Assembly (NCBI GenBank): GCA_002633005.1
Contig: NMRA01000105.1
Location: 598,010 to 662,009, forward strand
DNA length: 64,000 nt
Direction: 5' to 3'
From: Phoronis australis
Lineage: Eukaryota; Phoronida; Phoronidae
Part shown: positions 46,531 to 58,112 of the stretch, piece after piece
Layout of the letters: each line of letters begins with the position of its first letter
Position numbering within the stretch: the first letter of the stretch is position 1
Translations under genes and position numbers: made by a program
Notes under the pieces: generated by a model
The model's input: the letters and a program-made list of their open reading frames with translations, nothing else
Told to the model about the DNA's origin: nothing
Database searches by the model: none

Positions 46531-46953
46531 TGTACCAGCTGTTCTACACATTTAGAAGTTTTGTTCAAGTCCTTTGTACTTCCACACATTGATTATTGTG
46601 ATATTATATATCAGTCTGCCAATACGGGTGCACTCCAACATTTGGAGAAGTTACAATATCAAGCCGCCTTACTCATAACTGGAGCTTACAGGGGATCCAA
46701 TAGTGTTAAGGTTTTGAATAATCTCAAGTGGCCCAAACTGTCTACTCGACGCAATCTTCACATGACCACATTTACGTTCAAGGTAATAAACAATGTCAAC
46801 AACGTGTCTGTCAAAAAAATATTTGATCTATATATTAGACAAGGCCATCGTAGTGATTTGAGATTCTCCACCCCATATGCAATTCCNAATCTCCCCACGA
46901 CAGATATAGGGCAGTTCTGTATGTACCCTCAATCCTTTCATTCACTGATTTGA
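46519..46953 (+). pseudogene. LINE reverse-transcriptase C-terminal fragment
   Basis: An open frame of about 144 codons matches the region after the polymerase core of non-LTR (jockey/CR1-type) retrotransposon proteins: SFVLPHIDYCDIIYQSAN, then LEKLQYQAALLITGAYRGS, then LNNLKWPKLSTRRNLHMTT. The catalytic YADD box, endonuclease and ORF1 are absent, and there is an N at 46887. It is a 5'-truncated dead copy on the + strand, inside an intron of the minus-strand Tudor gene. Confidence 0.85.
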
Positions 46954-47999
46954 CATGATATTGAGTCAACGAGGGGAACATAGCATAAAGATGCGGCAGA
47001 AAATGAAGCTTTTATCTGGAGGGAATTGTGCCTCTGCATGCATACAACCACTGAGAACGAATGCACCGACTTTGAGTCGGTGAACTGCCCCTGTGACTTA
47101 AGTGTTCAGTAACACAGCAAGTTGTTAAAAAAGATAAATCCTCCCCGACATTCATTATTTTGATTGGTAATTTGAAATTTCGCTATTTCAATCTCATGCT
47201 CACAAAGCGCTTTAACCACCGACTCGATTTCCATTGTCCATTTCATACTTGGTTTCTTGCAACTGAATGTTAAAATAGTGAACACGGTTGAGGTGTGTAT
47301 ACTTTTAGGTAATATTGACCAAAAACAACTTTTCACTGAATAATTAACCGAAGACCCTATAATTTTCACGTGTACCAACTTAATCGGCTTTTTCTCAGCT
47401 TCGGCAAATCGACATAATTTGAAAATGGGAACATGGGTTCTCGAAAACGGCTTTATAGATTTCGCTGAAACTTTATAAACTTAATATCTATTCACCAAGC
47501 TCAAAAATGCAGTTAGAATTCTTAATATTAAGGCCTAGAGTTTGTGTAATGTAACAAAGACAAAAACGAGTGCTTTTACATTTTATTTATCATCTTTTTA
47601 GAGTCAAAATTTCATTTTAAGAAAGGTTTGTTCATAGTGAAACGATGCCTTGGTCGATTTTCATGAAACCGTTTTGAAATGAAAACTTCACCAGTTACCT
47701 CAAAAATGCCATTAGGAATTTTCGATTAGTCTCTTAGTTTGGTTTCTATGACAAATCAACTCTCAAAATGTAAGGTATTTTTATAAAATCAGCTGCGGAC
47801 AGTGCATTATCATGACCAAAGTGTTTTCAATGCAATTAATCTAATCTGTGGAACAGTTGTGAGCGCGTGATAACATCTAGCTCCTTTGTCAACTGCCCAG
47901 CACAGTCTTTTGTCTGGATGGACCATGTTTAGACTGCTTACTGCTTTAAAACTTGCCGTATCAACCTGTTCTTACTCAGAAAAACCCCTTGAGACCATA

Positions 48000-48145
48000 C
48001 TCGACGCAAAAAAGATATGTCATGACAAGCCAACTTGTAGAGCCTGGTCTCAAGCAAAAAAAGTCAGTTTTCTCGCAGCACTGAAATCACCTAAAATTTG
48101 ACTAAGGGACAGTTTGAGACCAATTTCATAACAGAAATAGGACTG
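48000..48145 (+). repeat. Dispersed repeat F, copy 2
   Basis: Contains GACAAGCCAACTTGTAGAGCC, here split as GACAAGCCAACTTG and TAGAGCCTGGTCTCAAG, then TTTGACTAAGGGACAGTTTG. Related to copies at 41800 and 50895. Confidence 0.65.
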
Positions 48146-48237
48146 AATCAAAACGTGGTTGAATGTGCATACAGCTGCTTTAATTCACAGCACTTCACAG
48201 ACGTAAGACAGCAATGGGTTAAGCTGGCATTTCTTAC

Positions 48238-48382
48238 CTCCACTTTCTCCTCGTCACCGTTTGTGTCAATCACCCTGGCACGGTGCCAAGATCGGTCCCC
48301 AGAGAACTTGGCAACAATGATTTCACCCAGCGCAAACTCAGTCAGATCTACATTCCTAATCGACATCTTTGAGTAGTGGTCA
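48238..48382 (-). CDS. Tudor-domain protein, Tudor N-terminal strand exon
   Basis: A 145-base exon from acceptor TTATCTGTAG to donor GAG|GTAAGA. One base completes Asn from the previous exon, and the end is phase 0. It reads DHYSKMSIRNVDLTEFALGE, then IIVAKFSGDRSWHRARVI and DTNGDEEKVE. The G-x-x-V/I-A-K/R-F...W-x-R-A-x-V pattern is the first two strands of a Tudor barrel. It continues directly into VFYVDYGN in the next exon. A MITE-free 8.4 kb gap does not apply here: the following intron is rich in repeats. Confidence 0.95.
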
Positions 48383-48994
48383 CTACAGATAAATGGAAAA
48401 TTTAGCGTTAACAGTCATGAGTGCAGAACACTAGAAAAGATCAAAAACATTTTAAGTCTGGTCTCCACGCCACCTGTTGGCCACATCACATGCTATATTT
48501 TCACGCCAGTTTAAGATTTAAATACAATATACATAAATGCAAGATGACAAAATTCAACTTAATTTAGTACATCATACTTGAGAAATGTCTGATGGATTTT
48601 AAATGAAACTAAGGATGTGCTAGTATCTTAAAAAAAATTGTATAAAATTCAAAATGCTTTTTTCTAAAAATTGTTTTCTAGTTTGGTGGGGCTGACTGGC
48701 GAGGGGATTCCTCACACAAATGGCCACAGGTGTAAACCCATTACAACACCTATGAATTGTGAAAAAAACACCCATATCAGTACCAAAACTCTTGTCCTTG
48801 AGAGACAGATGCAAGCTCGCTAACTCAAGTAAGCAAATTCCAGTATTTGACTTTAAGTTAATTTTTTCTATACTATGATACCTCAACTGGATGTCTAAAA
48901 AATTTCATGCATTTATCTGTTAGCAAGGTATGAACATTGTAATTAGCCACTTAATTCATCCAGTTGAATACGGGATATCTATGTGCTATTGTTT

Positions 48995-49310
48995 ACCTGT
49001 GGTGAAAGGGTCACGGTGAAAGGGTGACCTGGATGAGTGGCGTGTCACGTGAACACATACTCAAAAGGGTGATTCACCAAAAGATGGGCTAAAGTAACTT
49101 TACTGTTGATTGGATCATGTTGGCAACCCGTAGGTTAAATTCAAACACAGACAGTTGGCGATGCTTGGTTAAGTATACATTTCTACGCCCCATTCCATGA
49201 AATGCCACGTCTGCCTACTTACTAGTTTATTTGGAATATCCTCATTACCAGGAAAATATATTTAATTTATTTTGTGCAACGTAAGTGCAGAACTGTTAAA
49301 TGTACATATT
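48995..49310 (+). repeat. Uninterrupted copy of the repeat that hosts the MITE at 9.5 kb
   Basis: GTGAAAGGGTGACCTGGATG, CATGTTGGCAACCCGTAGG and GAAAATATATTTAATTTATT match the two flanks of the MITE at 9554-10098 without the insert. It lies in a Tudor gene intron. Confidence 0.75.
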
Positions 49311-49689
49311 AATTTGAGAAATCAAATTTTTTTGAAAGGTGCCCAAGTCAGATAAGACAAGTTTAACAGTGCAATGTAAACACATTCTGGTTGGGCTATT
49401 CAAAACATATAGGTGACCTTTGCACTAATGACATTCCAGGGGGCTCACATAGCCTGCATCATGCAGCCTTATTCCCCAACACCACGACTCACAAAACTTT
49501 TGGACACGTTGAATGATTTTCGGTGGATCATTTTCGACACAAAACTCGTTCTTAAAAACATTTGGCAATTTTCAATGTACTTCATATTCACATCGTCACT
49601 ATATGTTGCGTTTCTAACTAATTTGACCAAGTAATCACAGAGACAAGGAAGTAGCGTGTTAATTCCACTTTAAAAGGTGTTTACTTACA

Positions 49690-49850
49690 CCTGCCAACTG
49701 AGCAGGATCCACAAAGAACTGTAACTTTCGCTAACCTTGCAAGTCAATTTCAAAACGCTTATTTTGTGTAAACAACTGCATAATTCTAAGCCAGTATGCA
49801 GACTTCACTTAACCCCCTCCATTTCCAAAATGACACGACACCATTCAGTG
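49690..49850 (+). repeat. Dispersed repeat G, copy 1
   Basis: GAGCAGGATCCACAAAGAACTG, split here as GAGCAGGATCCA and CAAAGAACTG, then CTAACCTTGCAAGTCA and CAGTATGCAGACTTCACTTA correspond to 52196-52335. It ends 22 bases short of the exon at 49873. Confidence 0.6.
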
Positions 49851-49872
49851 CAAACATGGAATTGCTACTTAC

Positions 49873-49936
49873 TTCATATCTTGGAACAACGCCTCGAGGC
49901 TCTCAATGCTAGAAAAACTGTCAGAAGAGTAGCCAT
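49873..49936 (-). CDS. Tudor-domain protein, small linker exon
   Basis: A 64-base exon from acceptor CTACTTTCCAG to donor AA|GTAAGT. Two bases complete Asp from the previous exon and two are left over. It encodes DGYSSDSFSSIESLEALFQDMN across the junctions (quoted here as GYSSDSFSSIE and SLEALFQDM). It is a serine-rich acidic linker leading into the Tudor barrel. Exact phase agreement on both sides supports it despite its small size. Confidence 0.9.
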
Positions 49937-50894
49937 CTGGAAAGTAGGACTTATTAATTTATTAGGCACTCAAACGCCCCCTGGACATAGCGTGCGTGCA
50001 CAGATAACACACGCACGACACTCCCTGAGGTAAACACAAGAAACCTTTTCAGGTTTTTGAGTACAGTAACAATGCCTCGGCTTGAAAACAATGTGGCAGA
50101 AATGTGGAATTTTACAATGTGACATATATCTTAGCAATCACTTCATAGCTGTCACAACAGATGTCACTACATGATATTTGGTAAATTGTGAGCACCTGCA
50201 TAAATGTAGCAGCAGTAACAATTGCTCTAGTCCTAAGTACGGAAATTTTTATACAAGAGTACAGTAGACTAAACGTACGACAATCAATTGAATTGAAATT
50301 AGCACACCAAGGCCCATTTTGATTTCAATTCTTAGTTAAAATCTTCTCCACTAGGTGTCGTACATACTTTAGTTACAACTTATTTGTATCCTTTGAACAG
50401 CATTATTCAGTAGTTGGAATGTTTTCATATTTAACAAATTTCCACATCAGATTACGTTGCGTGTGATCCGCGAGCACAGTTGTCACTAGAAAATGATGAC
50501 TATCTCATTTCCATGAAGAAAAACTCAAAGACAAACAAAATAAAATTTTGACACTATTAAATTTTTTTCAAGTTGAAGTTGCTGAGAATTGGTATAGTGA
50601 TAAGTTAACTACACATATTTGAGAGAAAATGAATTGATTGATTTGGCACATAAGAATCTAAATCTAAAACAATCTAATTCCTCCTCAAAGAAATCAAATC
50701 AAATTCCCAATAAAGTGTAAAGTCCCACACCTACATTGATCACATTTAGTTTAGAAAATGACGTGGCAAACAAGTGTCAAATTTTTTTAAAGTGGCTATA
50801 AATCTATGTTCCACCCCAACAGCCCAGCTTTCGAGAAGTCCACTACAGTTACCGAAATTGGTTTCGAATGATTTCTTAGATATTTTTTGAGACT

Positions 50895-51030
50895 ATGATC
50901 CATGCACAAAGCTGTAACAAGCCAACTTGCAGAGCCTGTTCTCAAGAAATAACAAACTGTTAGTTCTGTCGAACCGCTGGAATCATCAACAAGTTGACTA
51001 AGGAACAATATTTGTGAAAATTTCATAGGG
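50895..51030 (+). repeat. Dispersed repeat F, copy 3
   Basis: Contains ACAAGCCAACTTGCAGAGCC, CTCAAGAAATAACAAACTG and TTGACTAAGGAACAATA, as in copies 1 and 2. Confidence 0.65.
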
Positions 51031-52195
51031 GTCCAAATCAAAAGTTGATTTTTGTGATGGAAGGCAGGGTCCAAATATAAAAGTTTTGAAAAGGTTTCAC
51101 TGGTTAGCACTGTACAGCCATCATAAAACAAATGGAAGAAAATTTTCATCATTTTAGCAATGTAGGCAACTTTTGAAATATGTTGCACAATGGCATCTCT
51201 CCGATTGATGGCAGACGGGTAGACTACCGTTCAATAAAAACTTTCAATTCCTTCAATTCAGGTCAAAGCAAACATGAAAGGGTGGATGTGACGAATTCCT
51301 ACTGAGAGGTGAAGGTCACAACTTTTGACGCAAGTCTTAATAGATCACAATTTCCCTTATTATCCCTGGCCATAATACAATGCTATTGATTGTTCCCGGT
51401 TCGTGATTAATTAAGCGTCATGAGTTTGCACTGTTCAGTTACCTTGAACACGGATATTAACAATGGTCAGTACACATCCATTTTACACAACTCAGTCAGC
51501 TAGAATTACGCACGTATAAGATGCAGGTATCTGAGGTAAACTGAATAGGTCACAATACTGAATGAGACATGCATGATTAATTATTAGAACAAGGATGATC
51601 CCAAATTAACATACATCTAGTCACCAGCAATTCGAAATTCTGATAAAACTACAATCATTAACATTCCAGACTGGGGTATTCAGAATCCTCAGGGGGTAAC
51701 AAAACTATTGTCTTCCAGCAAGGATCATGAACCCTTTGTTAAGCTGCGTCTGGTTACACAGTCCAACTGGGACACTCGTATGACTGAAGTCCCGTTTAGA
51801 CATCAACTTTTGGCCCGGCGCAACTGACACGTTCGTGTCACACAACTCACTAACTGCGGCAAGACGGAAATTGTAGGCTGGAGAGTGGATAACACATGCG
51901 TAGGTTTACAAATGACGGGAGTTGAAGAGACAGCGAACCTGTATTTAGGTCATTACACAAGTGCAGTAGAGATGATCCTTTCCGCATTGCCCCAGTTTCG
52001 CATTTAGACACATAATTGACACGGAGCAAGATCTTTTAGCGCAAATTGCTCTACCTCACAAACGGGTGGTAAAAGTTGTCACCATGGAGTCAATTTGCCC
52101 TAGTTCAGTCCCGTTTACACACATACTTGCGCTGGAACAACTCGTTCTGTGTCAGCTGATCCGAGTCAACTTTTGTAGACCGCACTTTAATTGAG

Positions 52196-52335
52196 CCAGG
52201 TTCACAAGGAACTGCTTTCACTGACCTTGCAGGTCACCTTCAAAAGGCTTTCACCCATGATTTACAACCATCCACAAAATTCTACGCCACTATGCGGACT
52301 AGTTACCCTCTCCAAGCCCAGAATGAATGCTCTCC
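52196..52335 (+). repeat. Dispersed repeat G, copy 2
   Basis: AGCCAGGTTCACAAGGAACTG, quoted as AGCCAGGTTCAC and AAGGAACTG, then CTGACCTTGCAGGTCA and CCACTATGCGGACTAGTTA, align with 49690-49850. Confidence 0.6.
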
Positions 52336-55110
52336 CTTACGGACAAAAACAGGAAATTAATCCTTGACTGGTTGTGTCAACCAGTTCCTTCCCACCACTC
52401 TTATCTTCATTTAAATTAATTTCATGTTTTTGTTTTTTGTGAATTCTTTTGACTACAATAATAACAGTTGCAAATGAAAATCCCAAGATGGAGGCCATTC
52501 TTCATCACCCATGTCCATCGATTGCTACAAACTATAAATAACATTCCCAGAATTCCACACTCCCAATCACAACCAGGTAATCAATGCTACATGAGCAATA
52601 AACATGACAATCAAGCTTCCGCGACTGTTTACAACAATTAACACGCAGAAAAACAAATGTGTTGAGTATGTTTAAATGGTGATGTACAACTATCAATTAC
52701 AAACTTCCTGCATTAATTGAGGCCAAATATATGTCAAAAGCACAAGCAAAACCGATACAGTATCTGAATGTTCCACATTCTTTACAAGTCCCAACAAGGA
52801 GCATTCAGTTGGATATAGAAGACTTGTAATTTTTTCGTTATGTATCTCATAAGCTCTTGTAAAATAATGTCCATTTTGTCGAGGCAAACAGTATTTCAAA
52901 ATTGTCACACACACTGCTTCCATCAAGCGATTGTAATTTTTGATGCTAGTAATTGAAATTCTGAAAGTTCAGTTGTTTCTAGGGGAAAGTAAACACCAAT
53001 TTGTGATGATGGCTACAAGTCAAGCAGTCAAGCGCGCAAGCTTAATTTGACAAATCACAAATTTCAAGAAATGAATGGACATAACATGAACATCATGTTT
53101 TTTCAATTCGCTGTTTTCAACTCAGTTGAATTACAAGCAATGGCGAGAGCTGTGGCAAACTGAAGTAGTTCATTTAATATATTCCTCTCAACAGAAACCT
53201 ATTACTTTGTACAGATAAGCTGAGCATAGCTTGACAATAATTTATGGCCCTCTGTTGGCGAGCATGTAAAATACCATGGACAATAAGGTGGGAGTATGTC
53301 GACCTGAAAATTATCAGCATCGTAGGCGGAATGCAGTACGTTTCTTATCTGGCATTGATGTCGCCAAGGGACTGAACAAGTTTTGAAACAACAATGTGGT
53401 GATGTTTCACTGTTATTAGCCCATCACACGAAATGATTAATGGCCAGTTGTTAGAAAAGTATGCGCATCAACATCCAGAGTTGAGATATGGTAATTCTTC
53501 ATCTGCTGAGCACACAGTATGGTAGACAATTAAAACTCCGTTTTGTCAAATTTTGTCACAAAATTAACTGTTAAGAACATTTTGTTGACTTATACTTTGG
53601 TTTGTAGTATGCTGATGGCTGAAGACAGCATTTCGTAAAGTGAACGTTTTTTGCACAATGGTAATCACACTTTGATCATTCTGGCAATTGTTGCTGTGTT
53701 AAATAAGTTCACAATTACCATAACTGTTGAATGCTTCCTGAACTGAAGTAGACTCTCTGGATTAATGAACAGATTATTCTCAAATGCAGTCGTAAAAACA
53801 CTTTGAAATGTCTTGATGTTAATCCAATCTAGTTTGTATAACTAAGTTTACTCAATACAGGGTATCGTTATGTTCACTTTAAATCTAATAATCAATCATA
53901 ATAACTGTCTGATCATTGATTATGAAAACCTGTCAGATTCCCATGACTATCAATTCATAAATAACGTCTAGCTGCAATTGATTCTTAAGTTTCATATTCC
54001 AAAGTAATGCATTGTTGAGAGACTGACAGTTTTGCTAATCTGACCAAGCCCACTCAAGCTCAGTGGTACATCACCTTATTTGATACTTTTCTCCAAGCTT
54101 AATTTCCTTGCTCCCTTGCTAACCATTACTCGGTTAGCTTGAAAATGAGTACTAAAGCTTAATAATAACGGGTGAGTCAACAAGTATTGAAAACGGCAGT
54201 TGGGCTAATAATAATTTCCTAGATTGCGTTCCAATTTTGAAAAGGTTTGCCTCCTTGTAACGATTGCTGAGAAAGGTCGAGTAAGATTGATGCTGGTGAG
54301 AAATGTAATTCAAAATGCATTAGGCAAATCTTATGCTAACAGGATTTACACTCAAGTGGACAAGAAAGCGTGAACTGTTTACCCCAGAGTATCCAGCGAA
54401 TTTCAACACGCCTGTTGAACATACGAGTTTCAAGGTCAAAAAACGAACAATAAGTAAGGCAAATCACCAACTTGACTGTTTTTAAAACTGAAAGTTAAAT
54501 ATTAGCAGTTTTTCGAATTTTGTAAAATCGATGCATTGCAAGAGAACTTAGCAAACAGAATTTCTTCAGCACCATGGCTAAGCCACGAGGATTAATTTGT
54601 GAATTGATTAGGAGAGGTTAGTCACAGTCTGACTTAGGCTCGCTAATAGGCATTGTCGGAAACAAAACCCCAAATGCTACCTTAGTTGTCTGATGAACCG
54701 CCTTCATAAACTTCTGTCACCAAGTAATACTTTCTTACTGACTAGCGATCAAAATAAACATGAGGCAAATCCTATGCAAACATTTGAGATTTTTTACCCC
54801 AATGCCTAAGTGAGGTCAAGCCAGAATGAGACTGGCTCATACTAATCAATTCACAAATTAATGCTCGTGGCTTGCTAAGCCGTGATGCTGAAGTAATTCT
54901 ACTCTCTAATTTGTCTCATGATTATTGCACATTTTCATGGCCAGCTGACAAATGAAATATCCCATAGCCTGTTGGAAGATGACCAAGCGACTCACATGTA
55001 CACTCAAGAGAACTAAAATAAAGATGTCTAGCACACTGATAGCAAAATTATTAGGGCTCAATTTGGAACCTTGAATAAGGTAGGCTCAAAAAGATTGAGT
55101 AGTATTGGCC

Positions 55111-55236
55111 AAGCTTGAATAACATTGTATAAGCTTGAATAATATTGGCTAAGCTTGAATAATACTGGCTAAGCTTGAATAATATTGGTGAAGCTTGAAT
55201 AATATTGGTGAAGCTTGAATAATATTGGTGAAGCTT
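55111..55236 (+). repeat. 20-base tandem repeat
   Basis: AAGCTTGAATAATATTGGCT and variants repeat at exactly 20-base spacing from 55111 to 55231, six full units plus a partial one. The array ends about 80 bases from the donor of the exon at 55316-55536. Confidence 0.95.
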
Positions 55237-55315
55237 TTGAGCTTGAATATCATTACTTAGTAAGGATTATTCCAGCTGGATAAATTTTGTGTAAAAGAAT
55301 TCTAAATATACAAAC

Positions 55316-55536
55316 CGTCACGGTTCAACTGATTCTTGTACTCCTGCAGAGGGTGAACCCCAAATGGGAAGTTGACAAAGAAGTGGTTCGGTGATAGGAC
55401 AGCTGTGATGTCAACGACGACCCATGAGCCCTCAGTAGGCAGACGTACACCATGCTCACTATCAGTGGCAGAAAAAACAAGGTCTTTGTCTGTAGTAACT
55501 GCACCTAAGGTCAAAATTGCGATGAGTTCATTGAAC
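55316..55536 (-). CDS. Tudor-domain protein, pre-Tudor exon
   Basis: A 221-base exon from acceptor TCTTTTGCACAG to donor G|GTTTGT. It begins with the last base of a codon and leaves one base that joins the exon at 49936. It reads FNELIAILTLGAVTTDKDL, then VFSATDSEHGVRLPTEGSWV, then VVDITAVLSPNHFFVNFPFG and HPLQEYKNQLNRD. VxITxVxSPxHFxVxxP is the usual SN-like strand pair at the start of an extended Tudor domain. The preceding exon must end with two bases; the CCCH exon at 60591 leaves only one, so an exon between them is missing. Confidence 0.9.
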
Positions 55537-56299
55537 CTGTGCAAAAGATATTAGCAATCAACAATAAAATTCAACTTAAGAGCAAAATTAAATGAAAAGG
55601 CAAATATAAATTAACAGGAGCAATGTGGAATGTTGAAAGGTGTCCATGACTGCACTGTAAATGGCAAGCTTCAAAGGGTATTTATAAGTAATAAATTGCT
55701 ATTACATAACACACACCAGGTCAAACCATCAAAAAATTGAAAAGTGTCGTGGTCTGTCAAAAAGAAAACTATTTGCAAATTAAATTTCATGAAAATCCAT
55801 AATAAACAGAGATACAGAGGTAAATGTGAAAAAATGCCATTTGGTGGCAAAGTGGTAGTTGGAGTTGTCCATCTGTTGTCAAGTTAACAGGGATACACAA
55901 ATTTCCAAAAGATCTTTCAAAGGTTTGGGAGATACAGCCACAGATGCAAAAAATGCCACCACGTGGCACAACAACAGTTGCACCCATCTCAAAATTCATG
56001 TCAGTTGTGCTCCTGTCAGCAGGAACATACTCTGCCAATTTTCAAGATGATCCCAAAGAGCTATTCGATGGATAAAATTGCAGATGACAAAAGATTGAAA
56101 ATAAGAAAAATGGCCCCCAAGTGGCACAGAATATGTCGAATCCATCTGAAAACAGAAACACTTCAAATTTCATTGAAATCCGTGAAGGAACACAGCAGAA
56201 GACACAGAGGCAAATGGAAAAAACAACTATACAGAAAGAGAGAGACATCAATAAGCAACCACAAAAAATGTGGGCAACAAAAATGAACAATTTCCATGT

Positions 56300-56738
56300 G
56301 GCAAATGCCACCAGTACTGGATCAAAGTTGACAGCGCCAGTTAACCTCTCAGTAACCAGGTGGATTTAAGGTTGACGTTGAAGTGCAGCATGAATGGTCA
56401 ACTTCGCGGTCTCATCAAAGTTGTCGCTATGGGTCACTTTCATCGTCAATAATTAAAGGGCAGTGTCGGTACTAATAATTGCTTATATTTTGCTCGAACA
56501 TTCACTAATCAAATTAGAAATAAGTTTTATGTCAATAAGCAACCACAAATATTCTCAAACTGTCACATTAGCGTGTATGGAATGCATCACCGCCACCTTG
56601 CGAATATTTTGATGACAGCATCTCCTAACGTTTACTTCGACGCCATTAACTACCGAAGTCGATATGAACAATTCTATTAACTTCGCAGTTTACCTCGAAG
56701 TTCCTCTCATACCAGAGTTAAGTTAATATGAAAGGGCC
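56300..56738 (+). mobile_element. TTAA-flanked MITE, copy 2 (5' truncated)
   Basis: Collinear with 9554-10098 from CTGGATCAAAGTTGACAGC onward. The right end is intact: GTTAATATGAAAGGGCC, then TTAA at 56739. The left terminus is missing. It lies in an intron of the Tudor gene. Confidence 0.8.
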
Positions 56739-57095
56739 TTAAGTAAGATGTACACAAGATGTGAGCCTACAAACATTCTAACACAAAAATATGATTAGAC
56801 ATGCCTATTTCCAAGGTATGTATATATTTCAATTAAATGAAGAAAAAGATCTGAAACAATGTAATTATTCACTCATTTTGCAAAAAAATAAAATGCTAAA
56901 ATGATTATCTTCCACTTTTCAGTGGCTGGTTATCTTCTTGCAAATAGGAGTTTTAACAGGTTTTGTTTTAATTATGACATCTACACACAGCAAACCTTTC
57001 TTGTAATAGACTGAAATATTTTTGATCATTACTCCTAAGGAAAAAGTGAACAAAACAGAATGTGACTTGTCGACCACATTGCATGTTGAGTAAGT

Positions 57096-57252
57096 GAACA
57101 ATAGCTGTATATAGTAAACGAGCCTTTCTATACAAAGTGCAGGACACAACCAGATAGTAATATTGATAATGAACAATAGCTGTATATAGTAAACGAGCCT
57201 TTCTATACAAAGTGCAGGACACAACCAGATAGTAATATTGATAATGAACAAT
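57096..57252 (-). repeat. 75-base tandem duplication, exact
   Basis: Units at 57096-57170 and 57171-57245 appear identical (GAACAATAGCTGTATATAGT to GTAATATTGATAAT), with the start of a third. Because 75 is divisible by three, minus-strand frames run through it twice. No coding evidence beyond that. Confidence 0.95.
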
Positions 57253-57947
57253 AACCATACCTAACTCACACATTACAGTAAAAGTTAACAACATATTGCA
57301 ACATGTCCATTACACAATAACAGTAAAAAACGGAAGTTCACACAAATTCCGTATCCCTGCTCCACAATACACCTCTGTTGTGCCCACTTCGGCACCGATT
57401 TGGTCTAAGACAGCACACCTTGCCTTTATTCAGATTAGAGTGCTCTTTTTTTCTCATGGACCGACTGGAGGCTTGCCAGTTTAGCATTGGCCTTTGGCCT
57501 AGGTGATGTCAAGGTTGTTGGCTTAATCGCCTGGGTGGCGAAAGTCCATGGGCTTAATTTCACTCCCTCCGGCTTCCACCGCTTAACGTTTTTGATACTC
57601 GGCTATGCGGCAATTATCGCCTAAGTTTTGTCACATTTCGCCCGTGTTTGTCACAAGAAAATCCCTGCACCCCTCCTTCGAATTTTCTTTCTACATGACG
57701 TTATGCGGGCACACCCCGATGTTGAAAAACCAATTATTTCGCCTTAGTACAAGACTCGACTGTTTACAAACAAAGAAAGCTTACCGAGTGCGGTGCTAAG
57801 TTCTATACCTTTCAACCCATAATAAGGAATGAAAATAGGACGTGTAGCTATATCCCACAACACTGCCCAATATACAAGGCATTACCTATGAGAAAGTACG
57901 GGTAACATCTAGTAACATCATGCTCAATTTTTACACATACAAGGAAA

Positions 57948-58112
57948 TATGGTAAACTCACGAGTTAACGCCTTGGGCGCTTAAATTGGAAAACCCTGAG
58001 ACAGGGAAGTGGGCGATTACCTAAGCAGTGGGCGCTTAAGCCCGAAAATTGGCAAAAAGCCGGGGATAGCCATCTAAATGGGCATGGGCGTTAACTCGCG
58101 AGTTTACGGTAT
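57948..58112. mobile_element. Short palindromic element (TACCGTAA type), copy 2
   Basis: Left TATGGTAAACTCACGAGTTA and right TAACTCGCGAGTTTACGGTA are inverse. The interior GGGCGCTTAA motifs match the layout of 17695-17857, but the terminal core differs (CTCGCGAG instead of TCGTTTGG). Confidence 0.8.

Larger units (their letters stand above)
39830..48237 (-). other. 8.4 kb intron of the Tudor gene
   Basis: It splits the Tudor barrel between EEKVE and VFYVDYGN. It holds family A copies (40640, 46348), repeat F (41800), a minisatellite (42880), a LINE fragment (46519) and a possible cassette exon (44791). Odd G-rich motifs CGGAAAGGGGGGCATG occur twice near 40345-40395. Nothing else is supported. 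Confidence 0.7.
49937..55315 (-). other. 5.4 kb intron of the Tudor gene
   Basis: Contains repeats F and G and the 20-base tandem array. A stretch at about 51785-52170 (AGTCCCGTTTAGACATCAAC on the left, AGTCCCGTTTACACACATAC on the right) resembles 61725-62090 and may be a further dispersed element. No exon is supported. Confidence 0.6.

Noticed and set aside
56919-57294. Minus-strand 108-110 codon frames with repeated FIINITIWLCPAL motif
   Set aside because: Produced by the exact 75-base tandem duplication; no splice sites or homology.
57785-57862. Minus-strand exon candidate reading VLWDIATRPIFIPYYGLKG with donor GTAAGC, between the CCCH and pre-Tudor exons
   Set aside because: Its start fits the CCCH exon phase, but it ends with one base while the exon at 55536 needs two. 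It also has a weak acceptor. It would need yet another unseen exon.
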